The notes under the pieces were generated by a model, which worked only from the letters and a program-made list of their open reading frames with translations, searched no databases and was not told the DNA's origin. This document shows positions 34,738 to 45,693 of a DNA stretch of 64,000 nt, in pieces. The position numbers were made by a program, and so were the translations under genes. The number at the start of each line of letters is the position of its first letter. Position 1 is the first letter of the stretch. Origin of the DNA: Deroplatys truncata (taxonomy: Eukaryota; Arthropoda; Insecta; Mantodea; Mantidae); NCBI GenBank assembly GCA_030765065.1, contig CM060975.1, positions 195,095,507-195,159,506 of the forward strand, read 5' to 3'.

Positions 34738-35286
34738 GAGCGAAGTGGGCCACGGTAACGTGTGTGACTCACTATCGGGGAATCCCGGGTTCGATCCCCG
34801 GCGACTGCTCACTCTGGCGAATGCTGAGTGGTTCATCTACTACCATGATTCTTCTACCCCTCCTTTCCTGTACGCATTATCTTTCTTGTCATGCGTTTCA
34901 GGATTGTAGAACAGGCGACGATGTTCGTTGGCGTGTGGCTGGGCGGTGGCTGTGCGCTCTGTAGATGTTTCTTCCCTGGCGTCGTTGCGGGGATGTTCAA
35001 TTAGTCTCGTGTTTGAGTGGGCCCCGCTAGGGGGACCCCGCGGGTTCGGTAACTTGTGGGTGAGCCTGGGCGGAGTCGGATGCGTTCAATCTGGAAACGT
35101 TTTGGGTCCCTTCCATGCTTGCGCCCGTTGTCATCCGGATCGGTTTCCCCTCGGGTCTCTCTCCTCAACCTTCCTTTCCAGGGCTCACGGTAGAAGCAAA
35201 TAGGGTCATTTCGGCCTACTTGCGATGCTCTATCCCGGCTGCGGGGAGGGTGCTCAGTTCGTCCGTACCTTTTACTGCACGATCTC
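34738..35286 (+). repeat. SINE family S1, full-length
   Basis: The best preserved S1 head in the window. The A-box region is GTGGGCCACGGTAACG (about 34745-34760) and the B box is GGGTTCGATCCCC (34788-34800), followed by the family signature CTGCTCACTCTGGCG. A pyrimidine-rich zone, 'ttcaggattgtagaacaggcgac', and a GC-rich body with GGTCACG-like motifs follow. Several 60-95 codon frames over the GC-rich body on both strands are shadows. Confidence 0.88.
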
Positions 35287-35339
35287 ATCGTAACTTAGAA
35301 AAATAAAGGTGATTGCATAAATTAAACAAATTATAGAAA

Positions 35340-35900
35340 TTATATTATTTTAGGATGTCAATAAGAAAAACAAAGATTAAGGCATTTAAATCCAAAACTT
35401 CAGTACGATCTAAAATTGCTTTAGAGGGTCAAAGGGTAGAACAAGTATCTAATTTCAAATATTTAGCATGCATATCAGTTTTAATGTAGAAAGGGATGTT
35501 GATTCAAAAGTATAGACAGTATAAGGAACTGTACAGAGTGTTTAAAAACAAAATAAGGAAAGAAATCAAAATAAATCTCTATAGAGTTACAACAATTCCC
35601 ATACGACTCTGAAATTTGGGTTCTAACGAAAAAACAGAGACACGAAATCAAACGGCGGAGATGAGGTTTCTTAGGCAAGAAAAGAGTTACAATAAACTCG
35701 ATAGGATCAAAAATGAACTAACAGAGGAACTAAAAGGAGAACCTTTATATGATAAAGTATGGAACCTATGACAAAAATGGATTGAACATATGAACAGAAT
35801 GAGCAGGAGAAATAACCACTATTAACGAGGAACTACTAAGCAAGAGGACGACGAGATGTTGGACGTCCTAGAAAGTGAAGGATTTGATGCTTTGTGAAGT
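35340..35900 (+). pseudogene. LINE 3' coding relic
   Basis: The broken plus-strand frames contain a 'FKYLAC' block (KYLG in live elements, near 35455), then KINLYRVTTIPIRL (35568-35610), the equivalent of the 'K..LYK.MA.P.LLYGSE' region after the reverse transcriptase. RIKNELTEELKGEPLYDKVW (35704-35763) and WIEHMNRMSRRN follow, matching the C-terminal 'W..H..RM' tail. Multiple stops show it is dead. It is of the same general group as the relics at 41.4 and 61.2 kb. Confidence 0.75.
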
Positions 35901-37236
35901 CGAAACGGGCAATTGCCTAATTCTTGATGTGATGTTGCGATAAAAGTACTGTAAAAATGCGTAACAGTTTGAAAAGGCGCTTTTAGAAAACAAATCTTCA
36001 GGGATTAATTTATACTGTTCTTATTATGCTTTATAAAATTCAATAGATTATTTTTATGATAAAACCTTATAGGAACTGAAAAGAGAATTTAACTCGGCCG
36101 TGCAAATACCCGAACGGACTAAACCTTATATCATGGCCGCTGCACTCTGAAGCCGAAATTATAAAGGCAATAATTATCTTAATAATCTGAGAAGGATGGT
36201 GGTATAAAATAAGTAGTAATATATTTAAAATCAGTGTATGTATAAATAGGAGAAGCATTGTGAAAATTGTTGACTGTAAAAGCGACAGAAAGACCAGACA
36301 GGCACAGTTTTGTTAATTATGGACCAGCCCCAGGTAGAAAGGGTAAATACCATTGAAGCAAGTTTTTTCTGGAAAACAGCCGAGTACAGCTGCACTTAGC
36401 CTGGTGAAGGCCACTCTAGGCATCATGACGCTAAGTTTGTCGACGAGCGTTTGAGGGGAGAGAGGGGAAGTTTAGGCGTTGGTTTTCCTTGTTCAGCGTG
36501 GATAAATTGTCTGTCCTGAGTGCCTGGCGAGTGTGGGACGACAGTCTCGTCGAGTTGTGAACATTGGCGGCGAACATGCTAGAAGGTAGAACGCTTAGCT
36601 GTAGTTAATATTCCTCGGTCTTGGTAAAGACAAAGTATCATCGTATGCATTTAATAGTGATCGGCAAACCTAAAGTATTATTTTAAATAATGAATAAAAG
36701 TGTTCCAAGACAGCGTTTGTGTGTTTCTCTGTACACACCCACGCATACCCTGAGGTTAAGATTTCATGCTGGAGCAGCCGTGGCAAAAGAAGAACCAACT
36801 GGGAGGAGACAAGCAGCAACCGTGAGGCAAAGGTAGTGCTTCATTGTTGGAGGCGTAGTATGGCGGCATCATATTGCGCCTAAACGTGGGGCTGAAAGAA
36901 TTACCTGCGTCAACCTTCACCCTCCATTCGCACAGGATATCATACACAGTGTGCAGTAATGGGGGTGGAATGTAGCCGCATGTCCACCCAAAGCTTAAGT
37001 GCGGTTTGCGGGACTGGAAGAAAGAAACCAGGAAATTGCATGTTTTATAACCCATGACCATTCCACTCACATTATGTAAGCGCGCTACGGACGAATAGGG
37101 ATTAAGATCTTGATATTTAAGCATTGCAAGTTGTTAAAACAGCATCCGGAGGAAATTATAATTGTCCTGTGATAACAGTAGTCTCCATGATATCGGATGA
37201 CTGAAAACTAATACGTGATTCTGACTCACTTTTTTT
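35901..37236. other. Unassigned stretch, possible LTR remnant
   Basis: A GC-rich zone with an initiator-like TTCAGCG near 36506 and AATAAA at 36693-36698 looks like part of an LTR, but I found no TATA box, termini or target duplication. A 122-codon minus-strand open frame (36756-37124) is the longest on that strand. Its product has no motif I know, and I leave it unannotated as a gene. Confidence 0.4.
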
Positions 37237-37885
37237 ATGCTGATTTCAGAACTGCTTTTAGTTTTTTTCTATCGCGTACAGTTTTTTTCACAATTTCACT
37301 TCAAAAATATAGAGATATTGCTTCCGCCACTACACATAAAATTGGGCTTGATGAAGCAATTTGTAAGGGCTCTACTACAGGATAGACCCTGCTTCAAGTA
37401 CCTTTCCAAGAAATTTCCCTTTATTACACAAGACAAATTAAAGGCTGGAATTTTTGTTGGTCCTCAAATAAAGAAATTGATGAAGGAGGACGACTTTGAG
37501 AAGACAGAATGAGAGAGAAATAGAAGCATGGACCGTCTTCCGATCAGTTACTGAAAACTTCTTAGGCAACAACAAAGATCCTAATTATAAAGCCATTGTC
37601 GAAACAATGTTGGAAAATTGCAAGAAGATGGGTTTTAACATGAGTGTAAAGGTGCATTTTCTGCATTCACATATCGACAACGGTCCAGAAAATTTGGGAG
37701 ATTATACTGAAGAACAGGGTGAACGTTTTCAGCAAGATATTAAGGAAATGGAGAGGAGGTACTAGGGGAGATGGAATGAAACTATGATAGCTAACTACTG
37801 TTGGATGTTGAAGAGGGACAGTCATCTTCAAGGATCTGCAAGGAAGTCAAAGAAGAGAAAGTTCGAAAAAAATTAAATGAAACAC
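37237..37885 (+). pseudogene. Fragment of a widespread repeat-associated arthropod ORF
   Basis: Two adjoining frames form one protein segment of roughly 200 residues. The first reads PPLHIKLGLMKQFV and KAGIFVGPQIKKLM (37327-37485). The second reads EIEAWTVF, then KVHFLHSHIDNGPENLGDY, EEQGERFQQDIK and after a stop ANYCWMLKRD (37516-37820), ending in a basic KSKKRKF tail. I recall this protein from many insect and other invertebrate genomes as an uncharacterised, often multicopy ORF, probably from a DNA transposon. A +1 shift near 37496-37512 and the stop at 37763 break it. A CAG with a pyrimidine tract just upstream (37205-37250) could be a splice acceptor. Confidence 0.7.
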
Positions 37886-38055
37886 TTTGGCTTTTTGTTC
37901 TGTTAAAATGTAGTCATGAAATAAATTAGGGGAGTTCTTGAGAGTATTCTTAAAATGTGTCCTGAATAAAAACTTACCTTGTGTGAAATGATATTTGAAT
38001 ACTTTTCTACTCTTATTAGTAAAATTGTCAAAACTTTACTTATTTTGTGTAAAAA
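37886..38055. other. Short unassigned stretch
   Basis: AT-rich sequence after the ORF fragment. Nothing is recognised. Confidence 0.5.
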
Positions 38056-38322
38056 CCTGACGTGTTAGATAAAAACGGAAGTTATTTCTGGAATCAGCAT
38101 AAAAATTTGATTCAAGAACACCTACTTCTAAGAAATCATCTGAAAAAAAGTTTGAAAATGCAGAGTAGTGTAATTATGCTTTCTCCGTCATATGTTTCCG
38201 ATTGCGGGAGATTCAAAACAAATGGCTTGTTTATTCAAGGGATATTAGAACGTGCATTTGCGTGAAATCTGGACACCGAAATTTTAGGTGAAATGCAATT
38301 CCTCTATCAGTAGCAGAGAAAG
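38056..38322 (-). repeat. Probable internally deleted family H copy
   Basis: The left part begins CTGACGTGTTAGAT after an A-run, like the family H right terminus. The right part contains a 'gtgaaatctggacaccgaa' block and ends GCAGAGAAAG then an A-run, like the family H left terminus. Only about 265 bp lie between, so about two thirds of the element is missing. It is diverged. Confidence 0.5.
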
Positions 38323-38841
38323 AAAAATTGAACAAAGGTGTACTTACGAAATTTGCAGATTGGACCAAAGATATTTTGAATTCACAGGCAATCTTCTGAG
38401 ATTAGACTCCTCGTCATTATCGCATAGAATCTTTACAAATTATTAGATATAACAGCTGCAGAAAACCTATTTGTAAGCGATTTAATTTGTTGAACATGCA
38501 CTCGTGACTTTGCTCTTTAGAGGAGCTAGTGAATTTTAAATACCTAAGTGCTTGTTCAATAAAATGGAGATATGTATCTATGTACTTACTTATCTAACTG
38601 TAACGTTTCATCTAGATTGTATGTAAGGACAGATTTGCTCTGTATGGTAGTAGGTCTCATTAGAATTTTTACGATCCATTGAATGCAAATCAGGTCATGA
38701 TGTTAGGCACTTGGAATATAAAGGATGAATGGTATTGCTGGGAGGAGACTGATAGATCCAGAATTTTAGTCACACCCTATTGTCACCCTATTATTAAAAA
38801 CTATAATAAAATAATAATAAAATATTTTTCATTCCGTTTTT
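38323..38841. other. Unassigned stretch
   Basis: AT-rich; a 62-codon plus-strand frame at 38679-38867 runs into the next H copy and is not supported. Confidence 0.5.
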
Positions 38842-38962
38842 ACTTTCTTTACCACATACTTGGGTAGAGAAGGTGCTGCATTCCACCCAAAAATTCTATA
38901 CTGGGCTCTCGTCGGAAATATTTGAGGCCTCCTAATAAAAAAAACGCTTTTAAAATATCCGT

Positions 38963-39006
<44 letters not shown>

Positions 39007-39557
39007 TGTGTGTGGTGTGAACAGCACAACTCAAAAACTAAATGTCAGATAAATACCAAACTTGGTATTTAAGTTCAGTATCTTCCAAACATGAATACTT
39101 TTAAGAAATCCCCCACCCCAAACTACCCTTTACACAGAACATTTGTAGAATTGTTTGATTTTATGAAAAATGGCTCTAACGATTTTGATTAAAATACTCT
39201 ACATTTAAAGATATTTACATGACAAATAAAATGTATGTTTTGAATATTCTGGGACTAGCTTGTGAAGTCCTCTTCATTCGAAAGGAGTTTCATATAAGCT
39301 TTGTAAAAGTGGTAAACGTTAAGCGATAGACGAAAAACATACACAAAAGGTGTACCTCTCTTTAAAACACACACTTTATTTCAAATAACTTTCTTGTGGA
39401 ATCAGCCATTTCCAAGATATCTGTTATTAATGGTTTCGCATTCTTTAATACTTAGTCGTTCTTTTAAAGTCCTGTGGATTTTCAGCTGTTTCTCGCGATA
39501 TCATGGAATGAGTATGGAATTTTAAGACCAGCGGGCATTTCTAATGCAGTGCGTATT
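38842..39557 (+). repeat. Family H copy, subfamily A, left arm of an inverted pair
   Basis: Begins ACTTTCTTTACC after TTTTT. It contains a GT microsatellite of about 50 bp (38965-39018), the longest in any copy here, and runs to the 'gaattttaagaccagc' segment. It then meets an opposite-strand copy at about 39557. Its right terminus is missing. Confidence 0.9.
38965..39018. repeat. (GT)n microsatellite inside family H
   Basis: About 24 GT units with two GTGGTG interruptions, at the position where every family H copy has a short GT or CTGT patch. Confidence 0.95.
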
Positions 39558-40004
39558 TAGCTATCGCTTAACGTTTACACGTTATACAAGATTATATAAA
39601 ATTCCTTCGAATGGAGAGTACTTCAAGGGCTATTCCCAGAAAAATACAAGATATGCATTTTATTTTTCATATAAATATCTTTAGTATATAGTATTTTAAT
39701 GAAAATAATTAGTCATTTCTAGAAAATGAAAAATTTGAAAGATGTTAATGAAAACAGTAGTTTGGGGTGGGGGATTTTCTTGAAAATCTTTTGTCGCATC
39801 TTTGGAATATGCTGATCCTAATTGCCAAGTTTAATGTTTATGCGGCTTTTCGTTTTTGAATTATGCTTTTCACACACACGCCTTTTTCTAAAAATGTTTT
39901 TTTGGATCCATGAGGCCTCAAAACATGTATTTCTGCTGAATCTTGATATAGAATGTTTGGGTGGAATGCAATACTTTCTCTGCCTGCTATACAGAGTGAA
40001 CCAT
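39558..40004 (-). repeat. Family H copy, subfamily A, right arm of an inverted pair
   Basis: Starts inside the element at 'gctatcgcttaacgtttac' and runs toward the element's left end. It is interrupted near 40004 by a TTAA-flanked MITE. The last bases of the terminus continue after 40341. Confidence 0.85.
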
Positions 40005-40008
40005 TTAA

Positions 40009-40337
40009 GTTGAGACTGTATAGCAACTTCAAAATTAAGCGTTGTAGATAGAAATGCCTTTAATAAAAGTTGCTTGATATTATGGGGGAAAGTAAATGCC
40101 ATTAGTCGTGTTATGATTGGAGAACGTTATGATGGTCATTTTAGGATCACTTTAAAATTTTGTGAATGGGGACCTTCAATTAGGGTCAATTTAAATTGTC
40201 CATAAAATGAGCATCAAAGTGCCCTCTAAATAAAACACGACTAATGACATTTACTTTCCCCCATAATATCAAGCAACTTTTACTCAAGATATTTCTTTCT
40301 ACAACGCTTAGTTTTGGAGATATTGTACAGTCTCAAC
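40009..40337. mobile_element. TTAA-flanked MITE with about 104-bp inverted repeats
   Basis: A 329-bp element starting GTTGAGACTGTA and ending with the exact inverse TACAGTCTCAAC. The inverted arms are 40009-40112 and 40234-40337, estimated at 85% identity by eye, with a shared core ATTATGGGGGAAAGTAAATG. TTAA is present on both sides (40005-40008 and 40338-40341). TTAA targets and such ends are known for the piggyBac and Kolobok superfamilies. No coding capacity. It sits inside a family H copy. Confidence 0.88.
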
Positions 40338-40341
40338 TTAA

Positions 40342-40358
40342 CGTGGTAGAGAACGTAA
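40342..40358 (-). repeat. Family H terminus beyond the MITE
   Basis: The bases CGTGGTAGAGAACGT complete the family H left end that was interrupted by the MITE. Confidence 0.75.
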
Positions 40359-40440
40359 TGATTACAGCTCGGCAGCTCACGGAGGAAATGAGAACACCCT
40401 AAGGGATCAGACAAAGCGGTAGTTTATTACTTATAATTTT

Positions 40441-41277
40441 ACTTTCTCTACTACATATAGTAGTAAGTAGGGGAAGTACTGTATTCCACCCAAAAATTTG
40501 ATACCGAGATTTCACCGGAAATATATGTTTTGAGGTTCCCTGAATCCAAAAAAAGCATTTTTGGAAACATGTCCGTGTGTGTGTGTCTGTGAACAGCATA
40601 ACTCAGAAACGAACAGTCAGATAAACACCAAACTTGGTATTTAGGTTCAGTATCTTCCAGAGATGTGACGCGAAGGTTTTCAAGAAAATACCCCACCCCA
40701 GACTACCTTTAAATGGAACACTTTTCGAAAATTTTAATTTTCTCAAAAATGGCTCTAAAGATTTTGATTAAAATATCATATGTTTAAGATATTGTCATGA
40801 GAAATGAAATGTATATCTCGAATTTTCTGGGAATGTCTCCAAAAGTATTCTTCATTGTGAACGACTTTTGCATAACTGGTAAACCATAAGAGACAGACAA
40901 AATTTTACTACACAAAAAATGTAGATCGCGTTAAAATACACAATTTATGTCATATACATTTCTTTTGTTGAATGAACCGTTTTAGAGATATTGCTTGTTA
41001 TTCGTTTAAATTTTACAATACTTATACTTTTTCTCAAATACGTTATTCATTTTTATGTCCTGGACATACAAAGACCTAATGTGCCACATTAGCAACCAGC
41101 GCTTAAAAGATTTGACTATCGCTTAAAACCTACCATATTCCCCTTGCATCTACAAGAAAATTAGCAATAAGATTCACATCTCGATATCTCGATTAACATG
41201 AAGCATGTGGAGCATAAGCGTTTGTAGAAATAGTTTGTACAAGAGTAGAGAAAGTTATGTGAGTGTAACACATCAGA
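40441..41277 (+). repeat. Family H copy, subfamily B
   Basis: Complete copy: ACTTTCTCTACTAC, the subfamily B left end, a GT patch near 40577, GTAGAGAAAGT and CACATCAGA. The left flank is TTTT and the right TTTTTT. It carries an 81-codon minus-strand version of the recurring frame (40451-40696). Confidence 0.94.
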
Positions 41278-41379
41278 TTTTTTATATACAATATATAAAT
41301 GAAATTGTAACTGCAATTAGAGGAATGTCTATTAATTTATCAAATACTTATTCTGAATAATAAAAGCATATGAACTGCA

Positions 41380-41680
41380 AGAAATTGCAAAACCATGTAA
41401 TTTGGTAGTATCTGTTAAAAAGACCTTTGAAAAAAAATGGTCAGTAAGAATGATAAATAAGCATATCGAGGATAAAGTAAATGAATTTAAGTATTTAGGA
41501 GATATTATTGGTTATGGATACAACAAAGACATTAAACTAAAGCATTGTGGGGTACAATTAAATCATTTTTACAGAAGAAAGCGTCAAAAGAAACAAAAGT
41601 CTATAAAACAATGGCAATTCCAGATGTTCTTTTTCCAAGAAAATTTTGTATTGTCAGGGAGATTTTAATAAAATTTCCAA
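41380..41680 (+). pseudogene. LINE coding relic after the RT domain
   Basis: An 88-codon plus-strand frame (41402-41668) contains DKVNEFKYLGDIIGYGYNKD (41470-41530), the 'KYLG' motif of the post-reverse-transcriptase region of many non-LTR elements. KRQKKQKSIKQWQFQ follows in place of the usual 'K..LYK.MA.P'. One frame change interrupts it. The rest of the element is absent. Confidence 0.7.
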
Positions 41681-43477
41681 TGTGAACTTTAGAATGTCTA
41701 AGGTAGTACGTAACCTAAGGAGCCTTGGTATTTTATCGGACTTCGATTTTAGTCCATTAACATACAGAATTGAGCTTTGTAGGAGTAACTAGAAACCTAA
41801 TCGGAAGGAAACTAGACTCCCAAGCAAGTACTAAGTTACAGTACGAATGACTACATGGACATCAGATGGAGATTACGATGATGTTACCTGCATTATTTTC
41901 TTCGCGTTTTTCATAGCTTAAAGAACTTAAAATCGTTTACAAATCTTAAGGCAACGCATTAGTAAAATTTGACCAAACAACGTTAAAAATTAAATCTTTT
42001 CATAATAAAAGAATATGAATGCTAAACTTGAAGAATACGTCGTTATCCACTTTCCGTATTTAAACTGCCTATAAATGAACAGTTGCATGCTTATTAATAG
42101 GCGCGCCCAACTTTAAACCTTCATTTCTCGCGAACATTTTTTCAGCAATTTTCCATCTACTCAAAATGCTCCACACCATGCAATTTTTTACTGACTTGTT
42201 TTAATTTTTTCTGCATCTAAAACGTACATTAATGAAAATAACCATACACCTTTTTAAAAAAATAATGCTCCAATGTTGGGAAATAAATATTCACTTTTGA
42301 AAAATCAAATTTTGGAGAGTACAAAAATTAATGATTTTTCTACAATCATTAGGTGTTAATATAGTGGATCTTTTTAAAAGTCATTCACTGTAAAAACTGA
42401 ATTCTTTATGTGAATGCTTTTAAAAATGCATCTTATGAATAATTTTTATTAGAACAATGAAATTACTCAATAAAAATTAATATTTAAACTATCACAAAAG
42501 CGAGAATGTTTTGAAAGGTGGAAAAAACATTACTTTTATTGCGTTTAATAATGGCATAAATTTCAACAAGATATCTTAAATGCATTTGCATATGCATTGC
42601 TGTTTTTCCAATGACAGCCCAGTTTTTTCGTGGAATGGCGAACTTCATTGATTGTACATACCTGCTGAATCATTTTTACCTCTAGCACAAACCGAAGATT
42701 GAAGCTTTGGGCCTGAAAACTTGAAATGAATAGCTCTGATGAATAAAGCGGTTAGCTCCGAGGTGCCTCTCTGTTTCCTTTGACCACCTGCACAACCTTC
42801 GCTGTTATTTGGAAAATAAAAGTTGCCAGCATCCTTTCAATCCTGTTATTTTCAGAGCATCCGTGACATTGCTACTGGGGCTATCAGAAAAAGTGTGGTT
42901 CTTTTTTAAGTTTTAAGAAACCTGAATAAAGACGGAAGTGTCCTGGATCTAGTTTCCTTGCTACGCCCAGGCAAATCATTTTAACAAACCTGCTGCTGCG
43001 AGAGTGAGCCAATGTTTTTTGTTGGCATCGCGTGGTCTGTCCGCTCGAGTGAAACCAAACCATCCTCTTTATTTTTATTCAGCTCTCTGATGCATCATCG
43101 AAGAGTTATTATTTATAATTATGAGCATCCTGTTACCATACATACTGCTGATTATATACTTATATAAGAGTGAACTTCTTCCTGCACCAGAGACAGGAAA
43201 CAGTAGCACGTCTCGTGTGCTCAGACAACCCTCAGGGGTTCAGAGAATCTAAGACCTCGTTCTTAAAACTGTAAAAATCCTAATGGCACTTGCGAACATG
43301 GAATATAGCATGCTCATAATAACATAAAACGCTGGAAAAGAAACGGCGAGATAATGTAAAGCTGGAGACGTTACTGAGATCTTTAGGTACCGAAAATTTT
43401 CAGATGGGATGTTAGTGTTTCGGATTAGAGCGCATATTTTATAACTTGGGCCCGGATTCTTATTATAATCTATTTTT
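41681..43477. other. Unassigned intergenic stretch
   Basis: Nearly 1.8 kb without a recognised repeat or coding signal. The 42.1-42.6 kb part is strongly AT-rich. A TATATAAG-like box near 43161 lacks a supporting initiator. A 92-codon minus-strand frame (43249-43527) runs into the next H copy and is not supported. Confidence 0.45.
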
Positions 43478-44245
43478 ACTTTCTCTACTACGTATAGTAA
43501 GTAGTGGAAGTATTGTATTCCACCCAAAAATTCGATACCGAGATTTCACCGGAAATATATGTTTTAGGACCCCCTGAATCCAAAAACAGCATTTTTGGAA
43601 ACATGTCCGTGTGTGTGTCTGTGAACAGCATAATTCAGAAACGAACAGTCGGATAAACACTAAACTTGGTATTAAGGTACAGTATATTCCAGAGATGCCA
43701 CACGAAGGTTTTCAAGAAAATTCCCCCGCCCCAGATTACCCTTTACATGGTACATTTTTCGAAAATTTTAATTTTCTCAAAAATGGCTCTAACGATTTCG
43801 ATTAAAATATCATACATTTAAGATACTTTCATGAAAAATGAAATGTATAACTCGAATTTTCTGGGAATGTCCCCAAAAGTATTCTTCATTGTGAACGACT
43901 TTTGCATAACTGGTAAACCTAAGAGATAGACAAAATTTTACTACACAAAAAATGTAGATCGCGTTACAATACACAATTTATGTCATATACATTTTTTTGT
44001 TGAGTGAACCATTGTCGAGATATTGCTTGTTATTCCCTTAAATTTGGGAGAATGGAATGCGCATATAGCAACCAGCTCTTAAAAGATTTTACTATCGCTT
44101 AAAGCCTAGCAAACTCACCTTGCACCTACAAGAAAATTAGCAATAAGATTAACATCTCGAATAACATGAAGCATATGGAGAATAAGCGTTTGTAAAAATA
44201 GTTTGTACAAGAGTAGAGAAAGTCATGTGAGTGTAACACATCAGA
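43478..44245 (+). repeat. Family H copy, subfamily B
   Basis: Complete at both ends (ACTTTCTCTACTAC and CACATCAGA) but only 768 bp, because about 60 bp near 44045 ('tttgggagaatgg' joins two distant consensus segments) is missing. TTTTT lies on both sides. Confidence 0.93.
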
Positions 44246-44711
44246 TTTTTTTACTTGTTATTTAACGAGCTATTATCACAAAATTAATGTTTCAAACTTC
44301 CTGGGAATAAATATCTAAACATGCTAAATGAGGAATTGCGGCCTAAAATGTCCTAAATCACAGTTTTCAGTTCTTCAGATGGTACACACACATTTACCCG
44401 AGGCATCTACTATTGTTGCTTCCCTTGCACATATAAATATCTACCAGAAGCTACTCTCTGCTTGGAAAGTGCGATCCTACCACTCAAAGAAGCTTTGGAT
44501 ATTATTGGCAATGTTTCCAGAAAACAAGTATCCATACTAGTGGATGTTGCATGTTCTTCGAAGTTGCAGAAAATTATTAAAGCAATGCTGGTTTGAAGAC
44601 ATGAAGCTGCTTTGCTCAGTGTTGCAGGAAGAAAAATATACATGGAAATCAACACTGGAACCTGCAGCATTAGCAACTATGGCCTATGCTCTGAGGAAGG
44701 TTATGTTAAAA
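44246..44711. other. Possible unidentified coding relic
   Basis: From about 44444 one plus-strand frame reads EATLCLESAILPLKEALDII, then GNVSRKQVSILVDVACSSK and KIIKAML before TGA at about 44598; it then continues open with RHEAALLSVAGRK. Amino acid use looks more protein-like than the shadows around it. I do not recognise the family. It could be a transposon gene fragment or a processed pseudogene. Antisense frames of similar length (44410-44676) weaken the case. Confidence 0.25.
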
Positions 44712-44856
44712 GGAGTTGTATTGTATTTCGACTGTTGGGGAGCCGAACTTGAAGTAGTTGCAACCACACGTATGGCACAAAGTTCCGGTAGCCTTTGCCC
44801 CAAGTTTAAAAATATTAACTTTGTAATTTGACTGTTTCTTTAAATATTATATTTTT
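44712..44856 (+). mobile_element. Family T, left part, split by a nested H copy
   Basis: Matches 30160-30290 and 51317-51440: gttgtattgta, CTGTTGGGGAGCC, 'caaagtttccggt.gcc' and 'ctttgtaatttg...tttaaatatta'. The first 100 bp or so of family T are absent. It resumes at 45694. Confidence 0.85.
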
Positions 44857-45693
44857 ACTTTCTCTACTACGTATAGTAAGTAGGGGAAGTATTGTATTCC
44901 ACCCAAAAATTCGATACCGAGATTTCACCGGAAATACATGTTTTTAGACCCACTGAATCAAAAAACTAGCAATTTTGGAAACATGTCCTTGTGTATGTCT
45001 GTGAACAGCATAACTCATAAACGAACAGTCGGATAAACACCAAACTTGGTATTTAGATTCAGCATTTTCCAGAGATGCGACACGAAGGTTTTCAAGAAAA
45101 TTCTCCCACCTCAGACTACCCTTTACATGGAACATTTTTCGAAAATTTTAATTTTCTCAAAAATGGCTCTAACGATTTTGATTAAAATATTATATGTTTA
45201 AGATATTTTCATGACAAATGAAATTTATATCTCGAATTTTCTGGGAATGTCTCCAAAAGTGTTCTTCATTGTGAACGACTTTTGCATAACTGGCAAACCA
45301 TAAGAGATAGACAAAGTTTTACTACACAAAAAATATAGATCGCGTTAAACTACAAAATTTATGTTATATATATTTTTTATGTTGAGTGAACCATTTTCGA
45401 GATATTGCATGTTATTCCCTTAAATTTTCCAATACTTAAACTTTTTCTCAAATTGGTTATTCATTTTTTTTTGTCATGATAATGCAAAGAGAGTGGAACA
45501 CTCCACATAGCAACCAGCTCTTAAAATATTTGACTATCGCTTAAAGCCTAGCAATTCCCCTTGCATCTACAAGAAAATTAACAATAAGATTAACACCTTG
45601 ATATCTCGATTAACATGAAGAATATGTAGAATGAGCGTTGTAAAAATAGTTTGTACAAGAGTAGAGAAAGTCATGTGAGTGTAACACATCTGA
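44857..45693 (+). repeat. Family H copy, subfamily B, nested in family T
   Basis: Complete copy (ACTTTCTCTACTAC to CATCTGA) with TTTTT on both sides. It splits a family T element between 'taaatattata' and 'atgtttgcctcgg', segments that are joined in the two other T copies, so both H boundaries are fixed to within the T-tract. It carries a 63-codon version of the recurring minus-strand frame. Confidence 0.95.

Noticed and set aside
34788-34800. Possible genuine tRNA gene at 34.74-34.82 kb
   Set aside because: The A and B boxes are good but the unit continues into the S1 body seen at seven other places, so it is a SINE head.
36306-36760. Third LTR-like promoter block
   Set aside because: AATAAA and an initiator-like site are present, but there is no TATA box, no definable ends and no target duplication.
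36756-37124. 122-codon minus-strand open frame as a possible gene
   Set aside because: No recognisable motif, no promoter or splice support, and the composition is like its surroundings. Kept only as a note.
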